DNA of 64,000 nt from Diprion similis. Lineage: Eukaryota > Arthropoda > Insecta > Hymenoptera > Diprionidae. The notes below the pieces were generated by a model. That model ran no database searches. It had not been told where the DNA came from and saw only the letters and a list, made by a program, of their open reading frames with translations. The stretch covers positions 5,101,481 through 5,165,480 of the forward strand of contig NC_060111.1 in the NCBI RefSeq assembly GCF_021155765.1, in the 5' to 3' direction. Made by a program: the position numbers and the translations under genes. Of the stretch, positions 13,603 to 26,349 are shown piece after piece (position 1 is the stretch's first letter; each line of letters starts with the position of its first letter).

Positions 13603-13840
13603 CAGGGTGGTCACACACCTGGGAAATCTGGAAAACTTGGAAATGTGAGGGAATTTAAAAGGGAAAAAATGAAAAACCTGGAATTGTCAGAGGATTTTTA
13701 ATTTGGTTATGGAAAAAACTGAAAATCTCACTTTTCTTTCGCGGGAATTAGAAATGATTTTTTGAGGTAATAAGTTTACTTTTTTTCGTCGAGAAAACGA
13801 ATAGGCTCAAATTGATTTTTTTGGACGTTATATATTGATA
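13603..13840 (+). mobile_element. Dispersed MITE family A, copy 1 (5' part)
   Basis: Starts with CAGGGTGGTCACA followed by CTGGGAAATCTGGAAAACTT and a run of CTGGAAA-like units. The rest matches the element at 30605-30937 in the same orientation, including the shared stretch GGTAATAAGTTTACT and ACGTTATAT. The right part appears to be interrupted by the foldback element that begins at about 13845. The CAGGGTGG end is of the kind seen in hAT-like non-autonomous elements, which is an inference. Confidence 0.65.
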
Positions 13841-13844
13841 CTCG

Positions 13845-14157
13845 GAGGTTTTTCGGGTCGCTGATCACAAATTTGCACTCCAAATTTAGAAATTCAAGTT
13901 GGCGGATCCGATATGGTGGACAAAAGGTTCGAGTTTGATCGGATCTGGTCGAAAAACTCTACGATTGGATTCGCAATACCAAATTTTGAAAATCTGATTT
14001 CAGATTCGTCATCAGCCACCATGAAAACCATTAAGTAGAGTTTTTCGACCAGATTCGATCAAGTTCGAACTTTAAGTCCGCCATATTGGATCCGCTATCT
14101 TGAATTTCAAAATTTTGAGTGCAGGTTCGTAATCAGTGACCCTGAAAACCCCCGCGG
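13845..14157. mobile_element. Foldback (long inverted repeat) element, about 313 bp
   Basis: The left arm (13845-13962) and right arm (14035-14157) are inverted copies of about 120 bp with clear similarity throughout. Matching blocks include GGTCGAAAAACTCTAC against GTAGAGTTTTTCGACC, and GGCGGATCCGATATGGTGGA against its inverted counterpart on the right arm. The 72-bp centre carries a further partial copy of the arm end. There is no coding sequence. It directly abuts the family A copy at 13603, consistent with a nested insertion. Confidence 0.8.
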
Positions 14158-17100
14158 ATGGATTTTAGTGTTGAAATTATAAGAAATTTCGTATGAAACA
14201 CATTTTTTCCACAGCTGACCAGTCAAGGGGTTAGTTAATGGGGAAAATCTCGGGAATCAAAATACTGCACAATTCTCGTCAACTTTACCAATGCAAACCT
14301 GGGATGAATTAGAACGAGGGAAGTTCTACTTTCTAAACTCGTGGAAACGGAAGAAGCGGAATCCTGAATATCAACAAGTAGAACCGTAATATAGCGGAAG
14401 GGTCAAAATACATAAATTAACACAAACATGAAGTTCAATTATCCGAGGGGTTGTCTGTGACTTTGAGTTTATGGTAAAATCAAAAGAACCAGAACAATGA
14501 ATCCAACATGGCAGCTCAAAAGTTGAGAAGTAGAATAAAAATGAGAAAAAAATCTTTCACTTTTTTTTTTGCTGGGATTTGGAAATCGAAAAATTTGCTC
14601 TCTCTCAATTTTCTTTTTTCGAATTAAATATTCCGATTATTGCCGTTTACACTCTCACGTTAATTAAAATGATTAATTAAATTTTTAAGGGTGTCATGCG
14701 ATTCTTTTTTTTTCAAAACTTTAATTATCTTAGTAAAAATGTCGAGAACATTAAGAAAATGTCAAATAAAACTGATCACCCTTAAAACTATTCTAAAACT
14801 TGGGAATTTCATGTGACGTGTTCCATGAGAAAAAAAAACTTGACTGAATTTTTGAAATTGCTTTCGGTTCTTCTACGCTCAGAACTTTCATTTTTTGTAA
14901 TTTAATTCATGTGCAAATAGAAGTCGCAGGATTTTAGTTTCTAGTGATCGTCTCTGCATCTACCAAACTTTAGAGAGTGTTTTTGAAAGCGACAAGTTTT
15001 TTGCGAAAATGTTTGTCATGTACGCAGAATTGTCGATAGCTGGATCATATAACTTTTCTACTATCTATTGCGGGATAATCGCTTCAGAGTTATACGGCTT
15101 TTTTATACACCAGGAGAGAAGCTTCCTCATATTTTTCGCCGTTAAATACTTGAGGCTTTAACTTTCAAATCTGGTATTACAGCCAACTCCGGCCCCAAAT
15201 CCGGGGCTCAAACCTCGGCCCCCAGGGGCAGTGCTGAAAGTGTCGTAAATACTTTGGAAATGAGTTGAGTACTTCGCGAACCGAGTAAATCCTTTGTGTC
15301 GCGATAAAATTCTCACGACAGCGGGCGAATATCCAAACGAACAGAGAAACGACTCGCCAATTCCGATCCGATTTAGCCAAATTCCGCAAGTCATTTCTTT
15401 CGCACTTAACTCTCATCGATTTTGTGACGTCGCTGATTTTTGGCAAGATTTGCGTTATAGATAAAGAGAATTTTGATCAAGAGTTTGATTCATTTGATCT
15501 GCGAAATTATATTACGCAAATCTGTTATCAGTGGGATACACATGATGGAAGAATTTTCATCTCAATTATACAATTATTCAGTTTCACGTTGTGTATCCAT
15601 TTTCTCCAATCGTTTCGAGAATCACCTTCGACCGTATAAAAATGGACGTCTTAAGAGCTTGGAGATCAATTTTTTGTTCGACGATATTTCGAGAGTGGAT
15701 GAACGGATTTTAATGATCTTAGTCACGATCGATGGAATTATCTCCTAACTTTTAACTGATTAGAATTTTGAGTAAGATCGGTTAAACCGTCCCTGAGTTA
15801 CGCGTAACGATGAAAATTTCTTTGTTTAACGATAACTCGAAAGCTGATGAAAATCGATCCGTCGCTTACGTTTCGTTCAACTCAGAACGGATTCGATTTT
15901 GAGCAAAAAATGAGATGGTCACGTGCTTCGAGGATTTCGATCCATTCGTGACACAATTTCAGCGTGACTAGACCCATTATATTCGAGTTGTGAAAGTTGG
16001 GCAAGATCGGCGCCCTCGAAAAGCTGCAACCAGTGTTTGTTATTCGAGAAAAGCCGGGGGAACTAACTCCTTGAAGACGTTGTAGGAAAATTAGCAGGCA
16101 AGATCTGAGAGGCATAAGCAACGTAGGCGTGGTTGAAGGGACTCGGGTGAATACAGAGGGTGCTCCCAAAGGTTCTTCGACTCTTTCAATAGCGCGGGCT
16201 AAGACAATAGTGAAAATTGAACCCCTGGACGGGTTTCGACGGGGGTGGAAAAGAGACAGCTGCAGAGAAACCGGCGAGGCGAGAGACAAACAAAGCGGAA
16301 TGGAACGGTAGCGGCGTTATTTTCACCCGGCGCCATTTGGGTAAGTGATTTTAATTCAAGAGCTCTTAAGGTAATGCGGGGCCCAAAACAATCCAAGAAA
16401 CCGTCGAGAGGTCGGGGTGGAAAGATTAATTGACAGCTCGGCGAAGTCGAGGAGGGGGTCGAGGTCCGGGATATCGCGTCCTTTCGAGACAAGCGGGACC
16501 ACTTATCTTAATAAACCTGCACCACCGCAGTCGAGGAAAACAATGGCCTCGAGTGGTCTCCGCGGTGAAAGTGTCCGACGCTCCTTCTTCGACCATCCAT
16601 CCGCCCATCATGGATCCCCCCATTTCTGCCACAATCGAAGTGAGAAATGAGCCAATTTATGAAGACCGACTGCCGCCTGACCCGGAATTAGTTCCTCGGT
16701 CGCGACTTCGTCTTCTTCTTCTTCTTTTTCTTCTTCTTCTTTTGGTTCTTCTTGTTTTATCGGAAGATCAGCGCGTTTATGGACACGCTCGACTGTCACT
16801 TTCTCTTTCCCAACTCTACGATGATCGGCCTGAAATCGAGTATTCGATCCACCGCCTTTGATTGCTTCCAAACCATTTGCCCCAAAGCTTCGCTTTTTTT
16901 CAGGTACAACGAATGGGCGAGGGTTAAGAATGTGGAAGGATTGGAAAATAGAAGGGTTGGAATGTTGAGTTTTCGAATACGGGAAAATCCATTTTGTAGA
17001 GTTGAAAGATGGAGAAAGTTGAAGTGTATAGGAAAGTCGTAATATAGAATCGATTTGACACAGAGATTTTCTTTTTTTTACGTATAATGAATGGGCGAGG

Positions 17101-18505
17101 GGTAAGAATGTGAAAGGAATCGGATATAAAAAGGTCACAATGTTCGATTTTTGAAAAGGCGAAAATTTATTTTGTAGAGAAAGTCAAGATATATGATTAG
17201 GCAGAACGAATAAGGGGTGATGCGGTCGAAAAGATGAATGGACAGAATATCGGTTGTTCAAAAATGCAAAAGTCGATTGTCAAATAAAATTTGCAGATAG
17301 TCGCATTAGTATCGAAGGATCCAATTTAAATGTGGAGAGGTAAGAATATAAAATACCAGAGACGAGAATCGTTAAAACACAAAATGAATGCAGAAACGTT
17401 TAAAAAAATATAGATATTCAACCCATTTCGTATTTCAACTTTTCTATTTCTGAATTTTCAATATTTTGAAACTCTATGTACAACGAAGAAGATTTTCGTA
17501 TCCTCGATCATTTGACGTTGAAAATCATTTATCATGAGAATCCTTAGTAATTCCTAAAATTCCATATTTTGACTTACTACGTTTTGAAATTCAGTAAAAC
17601 TGATTTTCTCCTTTTTGAAAATTCGATATTGCTATCCCTCAGTTATTTAGTATTTCTACATTTTTACACTCACTTGTAAATTACCGTAACGTATAAAGCT
17701 AATTGAGAGAAAAAGTGGATCTGCACCAACAGCAGCAGCAACTCAGACAGACGAGATGGCGTCTCGTCTTAATTAACCAGGCTCGTTCTCGTGGTTACCA
17801 CGGCGTCTGGAAAATGTGTCTGCATCTCATGCATACATGCACGCGTGCCTGTGCATGTGCAACATGCACGCACATGCACATCCCGTAGCCCACACTGTAC
17901 AGCTCATGGAGTCCGTGATAAAATTTGTGACTCAGGAACACGTATAATGCGGGTAAACGAACAAGGTATTAATCGCTGCAGTGCTTCCAGCTGTTACTTT
18001 GCCGAGAAGACACCTTATACTCGACGCTTTTCTTCTGCACAGTTCTCTACAGTTTGGTAAAAAAAAATTTCATCCTCAGAGGATTAAATCGGCAGACAGA
18101 GTTAGACAGAGTTATCGGGGAAATAGAATTCATTGGTACAGAAAACAAATGAAAATTGTCAATTCCTGTCGAAATCATTCTGTAATTAATTATCAGACAA
18201 TGTTTGATTCAATTGTTATGTATTGGTTATTATTAATTCGTAGTGTCATGTTCTCATAGCTTGTCCAAAAAGTCTTTGGATGATATGGAAGAGTAATGTT
18301 TCCGTAAAATATTCCTTGAAACAGATATTTTTTTATCAGTCATTGATCCGATATCGAATTTCAAATTTCCGCAGAATCATACCGAACGCGATCCTGTCTT
18401 AAAACTGATCGATAATAATAATTTTTTTAACCGTGATTCGGTGACTTCATCAATTGCCTGAAATAAAAAATTAGTTTATGAATGGTAGAATGAGAATGAA
18501 ATTTA
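14158..18505. other. Gene-free stretch
   Basis: No gene is recognisable. A TCT-rich tract lies at about 16709-16742 and a run of GCATGCAC-like alternating sequence at about 17828-17882. Two plus-strand segments near 16910 and 17090 share the phrase GAATGGGCGAGGG followed by TAAGAATGT, a short local duplication. Overlapping open frames on both strands at 16430-17138 come from the TCT tract and GC-rich sequence and are not supported as genes. Confidence 0.45.
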
Positions 18506-18866
18506 TTACAGATTTCGTTATCGACACTTATCCAAGACAGAAACCTTTTTCTAAATTGTTCGAGAGAAGGTTTTGTTCACTCTGACTGACTTTATCGATC
18601 GTTAGATCATTTACTTACTCTACCTTACCGGCAATATATCCTGCCTTACCGTCGGTTCAATCTGTTGTCAACGCTGAGTCTTCATTCCATTTTCGTTCCA
18701 CCGATATCACATTGGGCAATTAGAAATGGAGCATATTGCCGGTAAGTTAGAGCAACTGAATGATCTGACGGTCAATAAAGTCAGTTGCAGTGGGAATAAG
18801 CTCGACTCTCAAACATTTTAGAAAAAGGTTCGTGTCGTGGATAAGTGTCGGTAAAGGAATCTGTAA
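18506..18866. mobile_element. Foldback MITE, about 361 bp
   Basis: The arms 18506-18640 and 18735-18866 are inverted copies. The outer ends read TTACAGATTTCGTTATCG and, inverted, TTACAGATTCCTTTACCG. Both continue with ACACTTATCCA, the block AACCTTTTTCTAAA and the inner block TTACCGGCAATAT. No open frame is present. No target duplication is obvious. The element is not related to the other palindromes in this window by eye. Confidence 0.8.
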
Positions 18867-19890
18867 CCAGAACTCTCATTGTTATTCCATTAATAGTAAG
18901 GATTGCAGTAACTGCAGCATAATGATTTCCCCGATGACTTCCGGCGAGATAACGGCTGCAGCTGTAGAACAGAACTACACCCACTAGCTTTCCATAATTA
19001 TCTGTAATACGGATACACAAGTTGCAGGATATCTTTGATCTCACAATACGAGAAGTGTGGTGAATTGCATGGCATGCGGGTGCTTTAGCACTCGAGCTAA
19101 CACGTGATTTTCTTTTGCGTGCTACGTACGCGCGCACGTATAACATTATATAAATACCAGTTTAAACATGGCAGAGGTTCGCGGTGGAAACGCGACGTCG
19201 CGAAACTTCGTTTGATTTCTGCAACGGAGTGGCACGCGAGTAAATGGTAGCTGCTTTCACAATATCCAGAGAGAGGTAACTCGTGTCGCCCTTAATTATC
19301 CAAGCGTCAGCCGTCACTCGACTCATGTCGCCTCACCATTTTGACACCGTGTCAATTTCCCCTTTCCCCCCCCCCCCCCCCCTTCCATCGTGCTTTGCTT
19401 TACAATTAATTCCTCAACTTTACTCCGTCATTCATTCTTAAAACGTGTATAATGCGTCCGAAGGCTGATCAGATCAATTTGATGGATCGGAATTTCATCA
19501 CGCATTATGCAAGAATTATTAAGAGTCTAATGGATCAGTTATACTAATAGGTGCCGGTGATAAATGACTCATCGATAAATCATGGAGGAATTGTATCTGT
19601 TATGTATGTGTTATGAATTTTTGAGGAAAAAAGTCGTACGAAATTTTTTTTTTAAAACGAAAATGTAGGTTTTGATATATTTTTTGAGTTTAGCGTAGAA
19701 AAAAATTGAGGAAAAAATTTTCACGTCATGTTCAAAACTACGTACTGGGGCGAGAGAAAAAAATCTTAGAAACTTTTTAAGAAAAAAGCATAATGAAAGT
19801 AAATTTGTTCTCTTTAAAACTTCGTTTGGGAAGTTTGATTATCTTTATTTTTGAGCACGCTATCTAACCTTTAGTGTGGAAAAAAATTTC

Positions 19891-19924
19891 TACTGGTGTA
19901 CCTAAACTTTTGACTGGCAGTGTA
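19891..19924 (-). mobile_element. Tc1/mariner-like terminal inverted repeat (solo end)
   Basis: On the minus strand the sequence begins TACACTGCCAGTCAAAAG and continues with TTTAGGTACACC. This has the layout typical of Tc1-like ends, a TA followed by CACTG, a CAAAAG core and GGTACACC. I found no matching opposite end and no transposase remnant nearby, so this is a truncated or non-autonomous copy. Confidence 0.5.
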
Positions 19925-20495
19925 TATTTGCGGAAAGTAGATACGAGAATCAGGGAACACAGGGACTTGACGCACGGAGGTAACGTTGAAGACGGATTGA
20001 CGTCAGGACCCTCGGGTGACGAGGAGATAGTTAGATGTGGGTATAATGCCAAAGTGAGGTTGTTGGAAAAAACCAGGGTGCAATAAGACTGCAGCAAGGG
20101 AGAAAGTGAAGATCGAAGAAAGGCGGAAAATCCACGGTGACAAAAGACGAATGATCAAAGCGATCCTCTCGCGAGAGAGAGAGAGAGAGAGAGAGAGACA
20201 TAATATGCCGATGGCAATGTCTTCTTCAAATTTCACTGTTTTCATTTTTTACCCTATCCTTTCTAACGGGCTTTCCCATCTTCTCTTCTCTCAAAGGCCA
20301 CCCAGTTTCCCGGTAAAAGGTTCGTTCTTGAGGTTCTACGTTCGTACGAGAAATCAACTGTCTAAAGATATGTTTCATCTTCGAACGTTTGGAAGTCAAA
20401 GTATTAAATTTCACGTGTGCAAAAACATTCACCGTCGCGTAGGTGGTCGGAATAAATGGAAAAAAATCGACTCGGAAATCCCTGGGAACCAAAGT

Positions 20496-20524
20496 TATCG
20501 ATATAATTCGACATATTATCGATA
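20496..20524. promoter_or_regulatory. Pair of TATCGATA palindromes
   Basis: TATCGATA occurs at 20496-20503 and again at 20517-20524. This 8-mer is the Drosophila DREF/BEAF recognition element (DRE). Two copies 21 bp apart would be unusual by chance, but no gene start is visible next to them. Confidence 0.35.
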
Positions 20525-22684
20525 CCTTCACGATCGATGAAAAAAAAATTGTTCATCCTGAGAACGGGTATAAAATGGCCATATGGGGTACCTTTTAGAA
20601 TTCTTTCACAGAGCCGTTCTTTGACGCGGTTTCTTTGGGGGACCAAAACTTGACTTTGTTTGTGGCTCGAACTCCAAAACTAAAAAAAAAAAAATAAATA
20701 AAAGAAACTGCACAGCCAAATGTAGTAGAACCAAAGACCCACTAAGGTACCTGCTAAAAGTAACTCTCAGATGAAGGACCGTGTTTAAAATAAGTGCAGA
20801 GTGACGGCATATGTAGCAAGAGAACTACACCATGATGTAGGTATAAGTATAACGAACTGCCGACCCGAGAAAGGTGTTTCCATTAAGAAATTCCTCTCGG
20901 AACTCGCCTCGGTGATAGCGTTTTTAATTAAATCTTGTCCCTGCAGTTGCAATACGCGCCTCGGTGACAATTGGGCTGGAAGGTGCTAGTCTTTGCCTCT
21001 CCTTGGGGCAGAGTGAAAAAAAAAAAAAACAAGGATAAAAAGAAATCTAGTACCGAGAGAAAAAGAATTGGTCACAAAAAATCCGACTTGAAAAGCACTC
21101 GGGCACTTGGATTACTTCCACGTTCTCTTTACTGAAGAACAGTTCGTTTATAGTCGTAGGTACCTACACAAAGACATGCACGACATGTGTATGTATGTAT
21201 AGGTATACGAAGAGGTATCTCTCGGAGCAAGTGACTGACGGCACACAAAGAATTCTCTGCCTCTCGTATCTCTGTCCTCCGTTTTTTGTGTCACTGTCGT
21301 TTGCAAAGGAAACCTTCCGAAAACACGGCGAAACGGCAAATTATGCACACGATAAGGTTTAATGTCCCGGTGATCAGGGACCAGACGGTGGAATGGTCAA
21401 ATGATGGAGGGTAGCGTCGATTTTCCAAGAAGATCTTTTTAACCTTGCGATTTTTTTTTTCGTCGTCTTAAACCTAGGTTGGTTAGGAGAATCTGGAAGG
21501 TATTCAGTAAGGTTGATAGTAATTATACTTCATACTTCTGAGGGCAACGGTTTGGGTACATCCAACGTTTGAAAACGAAATTTAATCCAAATCACAATTT
21601 CAAAAGTGAGGTTATTTTTTGGACAAGCGAAATGTGGATGTTTAAGAGATTATAAGAAGTTTCAAAATCCACACGATCGATATCTTGAAAGTGTGAAAAT
21701 ATGGTTTGTCTTCAACAGGTGTAGAAAAAATCAAAATTCGGAAAGTTAAATTGAAGCATCAAATTAGTGATTACGTACAATATTTAATCAAATAACACTC
21801 TTTAACAAATTTGACTGAGCGTAGTTTAATGAGACGCGCCTTGATTCTATTCCTCGATTTTTGCAATTCTTATAGAGGGGGGGTGGGGGTAGGTACCCTT
21901 AAATGTTAGAAAAAAATTTTGTTTTCTCTAAATGTTTTTTAAATAGTTGTTAGAAATGATTTCTGTAAACATTATTGAGCATTATTTTGAATTTTAAAAA
22001 ATTTTCAATAAATTTTTTTTTTCCCCTACATCTAAAGAATGATTTTTTTTTCTCTTTGGTTAAGATGAAAAAAAAAAAAAAAACAAATTTAACGTATCCG
22101 AGTCCTCGAAAACTAAGTATTTTCTCAAGTACACCGTTTTTCCAACTCCCTCTTCATTTTCTATAAAAAAGAAACGACCGGACGTTCATTAACTAGTTGA
22201 CATAAAGTTGGTTTCATCGACAAGTTGATCCAGCGATTTTCACTGGAAAAAAAAAAAACAATTGCTACCGTTGACTGGAAATTGCTCGTATCAACGGTTC
22301 ACGTTACTATTATACTTGCTCTTTGTTACATTGTATAGCATCCCTGACACACCGATCCTTGAGATTGTATTTGCAATACTCGGAAAAGCTAATTAGATCG
22401 AGGAAGAAAGGAAATACGGATACCAATCTAAGGTTCAGTTAATTTCACTTTGTATAACAAGATATCTCATTGACAGTTTCGATAACCAAGGCTTTTCCAT
22501 ACCTATATACCTACTCATACAGACTAGTTTGACGAAGTTCATACCTCGGGGATGTAATTGAAAGCATCAGACAGAGAAATCCAGGTGATTATAAAGAGAA
22601 GATAAGAATATAGAAACAACGGTTAACGCATGAGTTGGTGTAATTTAAATTAGGATCAATTTTCACGAAACTTTTTTTTGTCAT

Positions 22685-22960
22685 TGATTATTTTTATGTA
22701 GGTTACTTTTTTTATGAGTTATTTTTATGCCAATCACTTTGGTGTGGCTTTTTCTTTTGTGTCGGTTATTTTTGTCGTGGTTCATATTTGTGTAGGTTGC
22801 TTTTGTGCGAATCACTTTGGTATGGTTTTTTTTTTTTGTCAGTTATTTTCAAAACGAATCATTTTTTTGTCGGTTATTCTTCTCATTGATTATTTTTGTG
22901 TTGGTCACTTTGGTGTGGGATATTTTTTTTTTTATTTTTTTTCACACAGGTTATTAGTAA
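22685..22960 (+). repeat. Degenerate T-rich minisatellite
   Basis: A short unit of the form TTTTTGTGTCGGTTA recurs many times. A larger unit containing CACTTTGGTGTGG or CACTTTGGTATGG recurs at about 22736, 22818 and 22907. The units are diverged, so this is an old tandem array. The open frames inside it are repeat artefacts. Confidence 0.7.
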
Positions 22961-23354
22961 TTCTTGTTCGGATTATTTTTCTCACGTTATTATTTCTCAG
23001 GCATTTGTTCCTAGTACTATACAATTAGACACAGTTTGTTATTTCGGGTGGTTTCATCTCAGCAACGCGGTTCCGTATTACCTTATACGAGCGTAGATTC
23101 CGCGGGTGTACCTACAACGAATGTATGAGGTATGTATACTATAAGGTGTATCGCTGGGCAGGGGATATAAACTTGATGATCCTCTACTCTGGCAATAACA
23201 ATGAAATTGGTCCTTTTATTCCGTACCCACGCGAAGGATGCCTCTCGCGTCAGGGTCCATAATCTGTCGCTCGTAAAAAGAAATAAGTCTTGTTCCCGTG
23301 ATGCGGCACACTTATGCCAATCAGGCAACACGTGTCTCACTGTTGTTCTTGTTG

Positions 23355-23356
<2 letters not shown>

Positions 23357-23391
<35 letters not shown>
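23357..23391. repeat. TTA/ATT trinucleotide microsatellite
   Basis: About eleven uninterrupted TTA units, preceded by GTT units. Confidence 0.9.
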
Positions 23392-23787
23392 TGTTATTAT
23401 CGTTATAAACGCCGATTTCGCGAATTATATGCTGCAGAGGAATTTTTTTTTTTTTTCTTTTGCTTTGGTTTGTTTCTTTTATCACATACACGTTAAACAC
23501 GTTTTGTCGAAGAATAAATCGACGAGAAACGACATTTATTTTAATGATAAAAATATTTCTAAAGATATCCTATTTTTATCGCCATATTGGATAAATTGAA
23601 CAATTTTTTTGTTCGCGTTTGGACAATAAATTTCGGCACGAAATCATTGGCTAGATACGAAATAATACATTTATAGGAGAACGAAAATCGAGGGCTTTCG
23701 GTTGGATTGAGATGGAGAAGGAAAAAAATGTAAATGCCTTATTATGGGCTGCATACCTATATACATACATATATACGTATATATATT

Positions 23788-23820
<33 letters not shown>

Positions 23821-26276
23821 ATCATGTACAAACGTCTATGACTATAGGTGAGTCACGGGGTGGCCGTAAAACTTGCGAACCGCGAAAACCTTGAACTGTC
23901 TGGAAAAGTTTTATATCTACTTACATTCGGATTGAAATTGGATTTTCTTCTTCATCTTCGTTCTACGCGTGGTAGGTACAGTTGAAAAGTGAATATTGAC
24001 TCTGCAGAGGCAGAGTGTGAGTAGGTACGAAGCGTTATTTGGAAGAGTGAAAAGAGAAAATTTTCCAATTACGTAAACATATTCCACATGCATATTGATA
24101 TTCAATATTTAACACGGTTTGATTTCAAACACATTTCGACCTCAGCTGCGTACCTACGAAAAGAGAATTTACTTGTTTCATTTACTCAATGAATTTTCCC
24201 CGGGTTAATTGAATTTGTCATGATTATTTTTATTTTTATATTTACCTCAATTCGAATCAAAGAGCTCGTAATTTACATATAAATTACTGAATTCATTACT
24301 GATTTCTCCGAATGAGTTCGATGCAAAATAAGAAAAAAAAAACTTCACGAGTCAAATATTTCTTTTCGTTATTGCCGCAACAAATCTTTACTATTTATTT
24401 ATTACCATGCAGTCGAATCACATATGATTCATTCGTTATGGTTACCTTTTTAACTAATTATTTCTGCATTCCAAATTATTTTCACACGATTCTTATTACC
24501 AATGGTTTGCGAAATTGTCAGGGTTGGTAAAAAATTTAATTACGGTTCGGTTGAAGGAAGAAAAGAAAAGAAAGAAGAAGAAGAAAAAAAAAAAAAAAAA
24601 CTAACCTTGGGCAACCCGCGGGGAATTTCAAGTATTAATTTTTACCGTCTGCGCCCAGAATAGGTGCGCAGTGCTTGGAAAAAAAAAAACATGATATATT
24701 ACCCAGCCAGTATATATATGTTTACTTATACATGTAGGTACGTCGCACACCATTTTTCGCCTCAATTTAACTCCATCTCCAATCGATATGAATCTAGTTA
24801 TAGGATAAAAGTATGCTGATTAAATTTTTTTAAATACGCTACATAAAAATTTAGCAATCCTGACTTGTTTTTGAATATTGCGCATATTGATTGAGAAAAA
24901 AAAAAAAAAAAAAAAAAATGTATGAATCATTTATTATACACGAAGACGATAAAATTTTAGAGAAAAAGACGCTGATGATTATTTTTTTGTGGCTTTTGAG
25001 CGCCGGGTACGAGACATTTTTGTCTATCTCGAATAAAATTATCATAATTTTGCAACGTGGTAAGAAAAAAAAAAAAAAAAAAAAATCCGAGGTACCTACC
25101 CTTTCCAAAAGTAAAATTTTTTTTCTACTTCCAAATTACTCTGCATCCTTTAAAAAAATTTCTACGAGCAAATGAACTTTATATAAAATGTAATTTTTTT
25201 TGTTTTCCTAACAGAATGTTGCATAAAATTTAATTCAACGAACCTCTAATAGTATCTGAATGTTGAAAGAAAATTCACTTTTTCTTTCAAATTTTTTAGG
25301 GGGTCCGTCGTACCCCACGTTCCCATAATGCATATCATTTTTTAATAAAAGGATTTTCATGAATTTATTCACTCAAATTGTGTTTTAGAAAAGAGATATG
25401 AGATAAAGTGAAATTTTTACTTGTTTGTTCGTTAACCAGCTTCATAAAAATTTTATTCATATCAGGTTGGATAGGTAGCTTAAAATTTGACAAGTTTTAA
25501 GACGAGACGACGTTTTTTTTTTTTTTTTTTTTTGTTCAAACAAAATTCGATTTCAAGGACTGAGAGGAATTTTAATGAATCTTCTCAAAATCGTTTCAAA
25601 CTCTGTGAAACGTGTTTTTCAATTAATTTTTTTAGACTCTTATTTCGAGACCTTCGGACCTTATCAGTTTATAAATTATGTGCAAAAATCGACAACGTCC
25701 GAGGGTAGGACTGCTACGTGACCTTAAAAATGGTCTTTCCGGTTCTGAACACACACTTATGTAAACATATTTTTTTTAAATCTATGAATAACAGATAGTC
25801 TTATCAACTACCATAGAAATCGTTTCGCAAACTTTGAACAGACTTTGAGAGGGTCAGGATTTCGGGAAGGTCGATTACACTCAGATAATACCCCGCATAC
25901 CTATAAGCACAGTAAAAACTTGGATGGTGAAGGGGATGGAAGTTTATATAGAAAAGAATTACATAAAGCGTCCATCCTGGGATTAGGAGAGAGAAAAAGA
26001 GAAAAATAGAAATATAGAAAGAGAGATCTGGCTGTGGTATATAAAATGGCGGGAGCTTCCAGGCAAGGCTCCAGTTAAAAGTAACTCGAATGAAATCCTC
26101 TCGAACAACCTGGCTGTGTGCGCCATTCGCGAGCTCATCAGCGCTCTGGTCCCGCGGGAACGTCGGGCTCATCTTCCAGACTCGCGAAACCATCCTGAAA
26201 CCATCCTGAAACCAGACCGCAGGACTCATTTGTACCAGCTTCGTCTCTTTTCCCCCGGCGTGGCGCACGGTAGAAG

Positions 26277-26349
26277 GCATATAAACCGCGCGAAGCTTTC
26301 TAACCTGTGAGCACCTCAGCTTGCACACTTAGCGAAACTATTTCAGGTA
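26277..26349 (+). promoter_or_regulatory. Possible TATA promoter and noncoding first exon
   Basis: A CATATAAACC box at about 26278-26287 lies downstream of a GC-richer block (26040-26270). It is followed about 30-60 bp later by a segment ending in CAG at 26346, and the next bases GTAATT could serve as a splice donor. No ATG lies between. If real, this would be the start of a plus-strand gene whose coding exons I could not find. Confidence 0.2.

Noticed and set aside
16430-17138. Overlapping long frames on both strands
   Set aside because: They arise from the TCT tract and GC-rich sequence; opposite-strand frames of similar length with no family similarity.
22714-23028. 104-codon Phe/Val-rich frame resembling a membrane protein
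   Set aside because: It lies entirely within a degenerate T-rich tandem repeat; the hydrophobic pattern is a by-product.
23314-23496. Poly-Tyr frame
   Set aside because: Translation of the TTA microsatellite.
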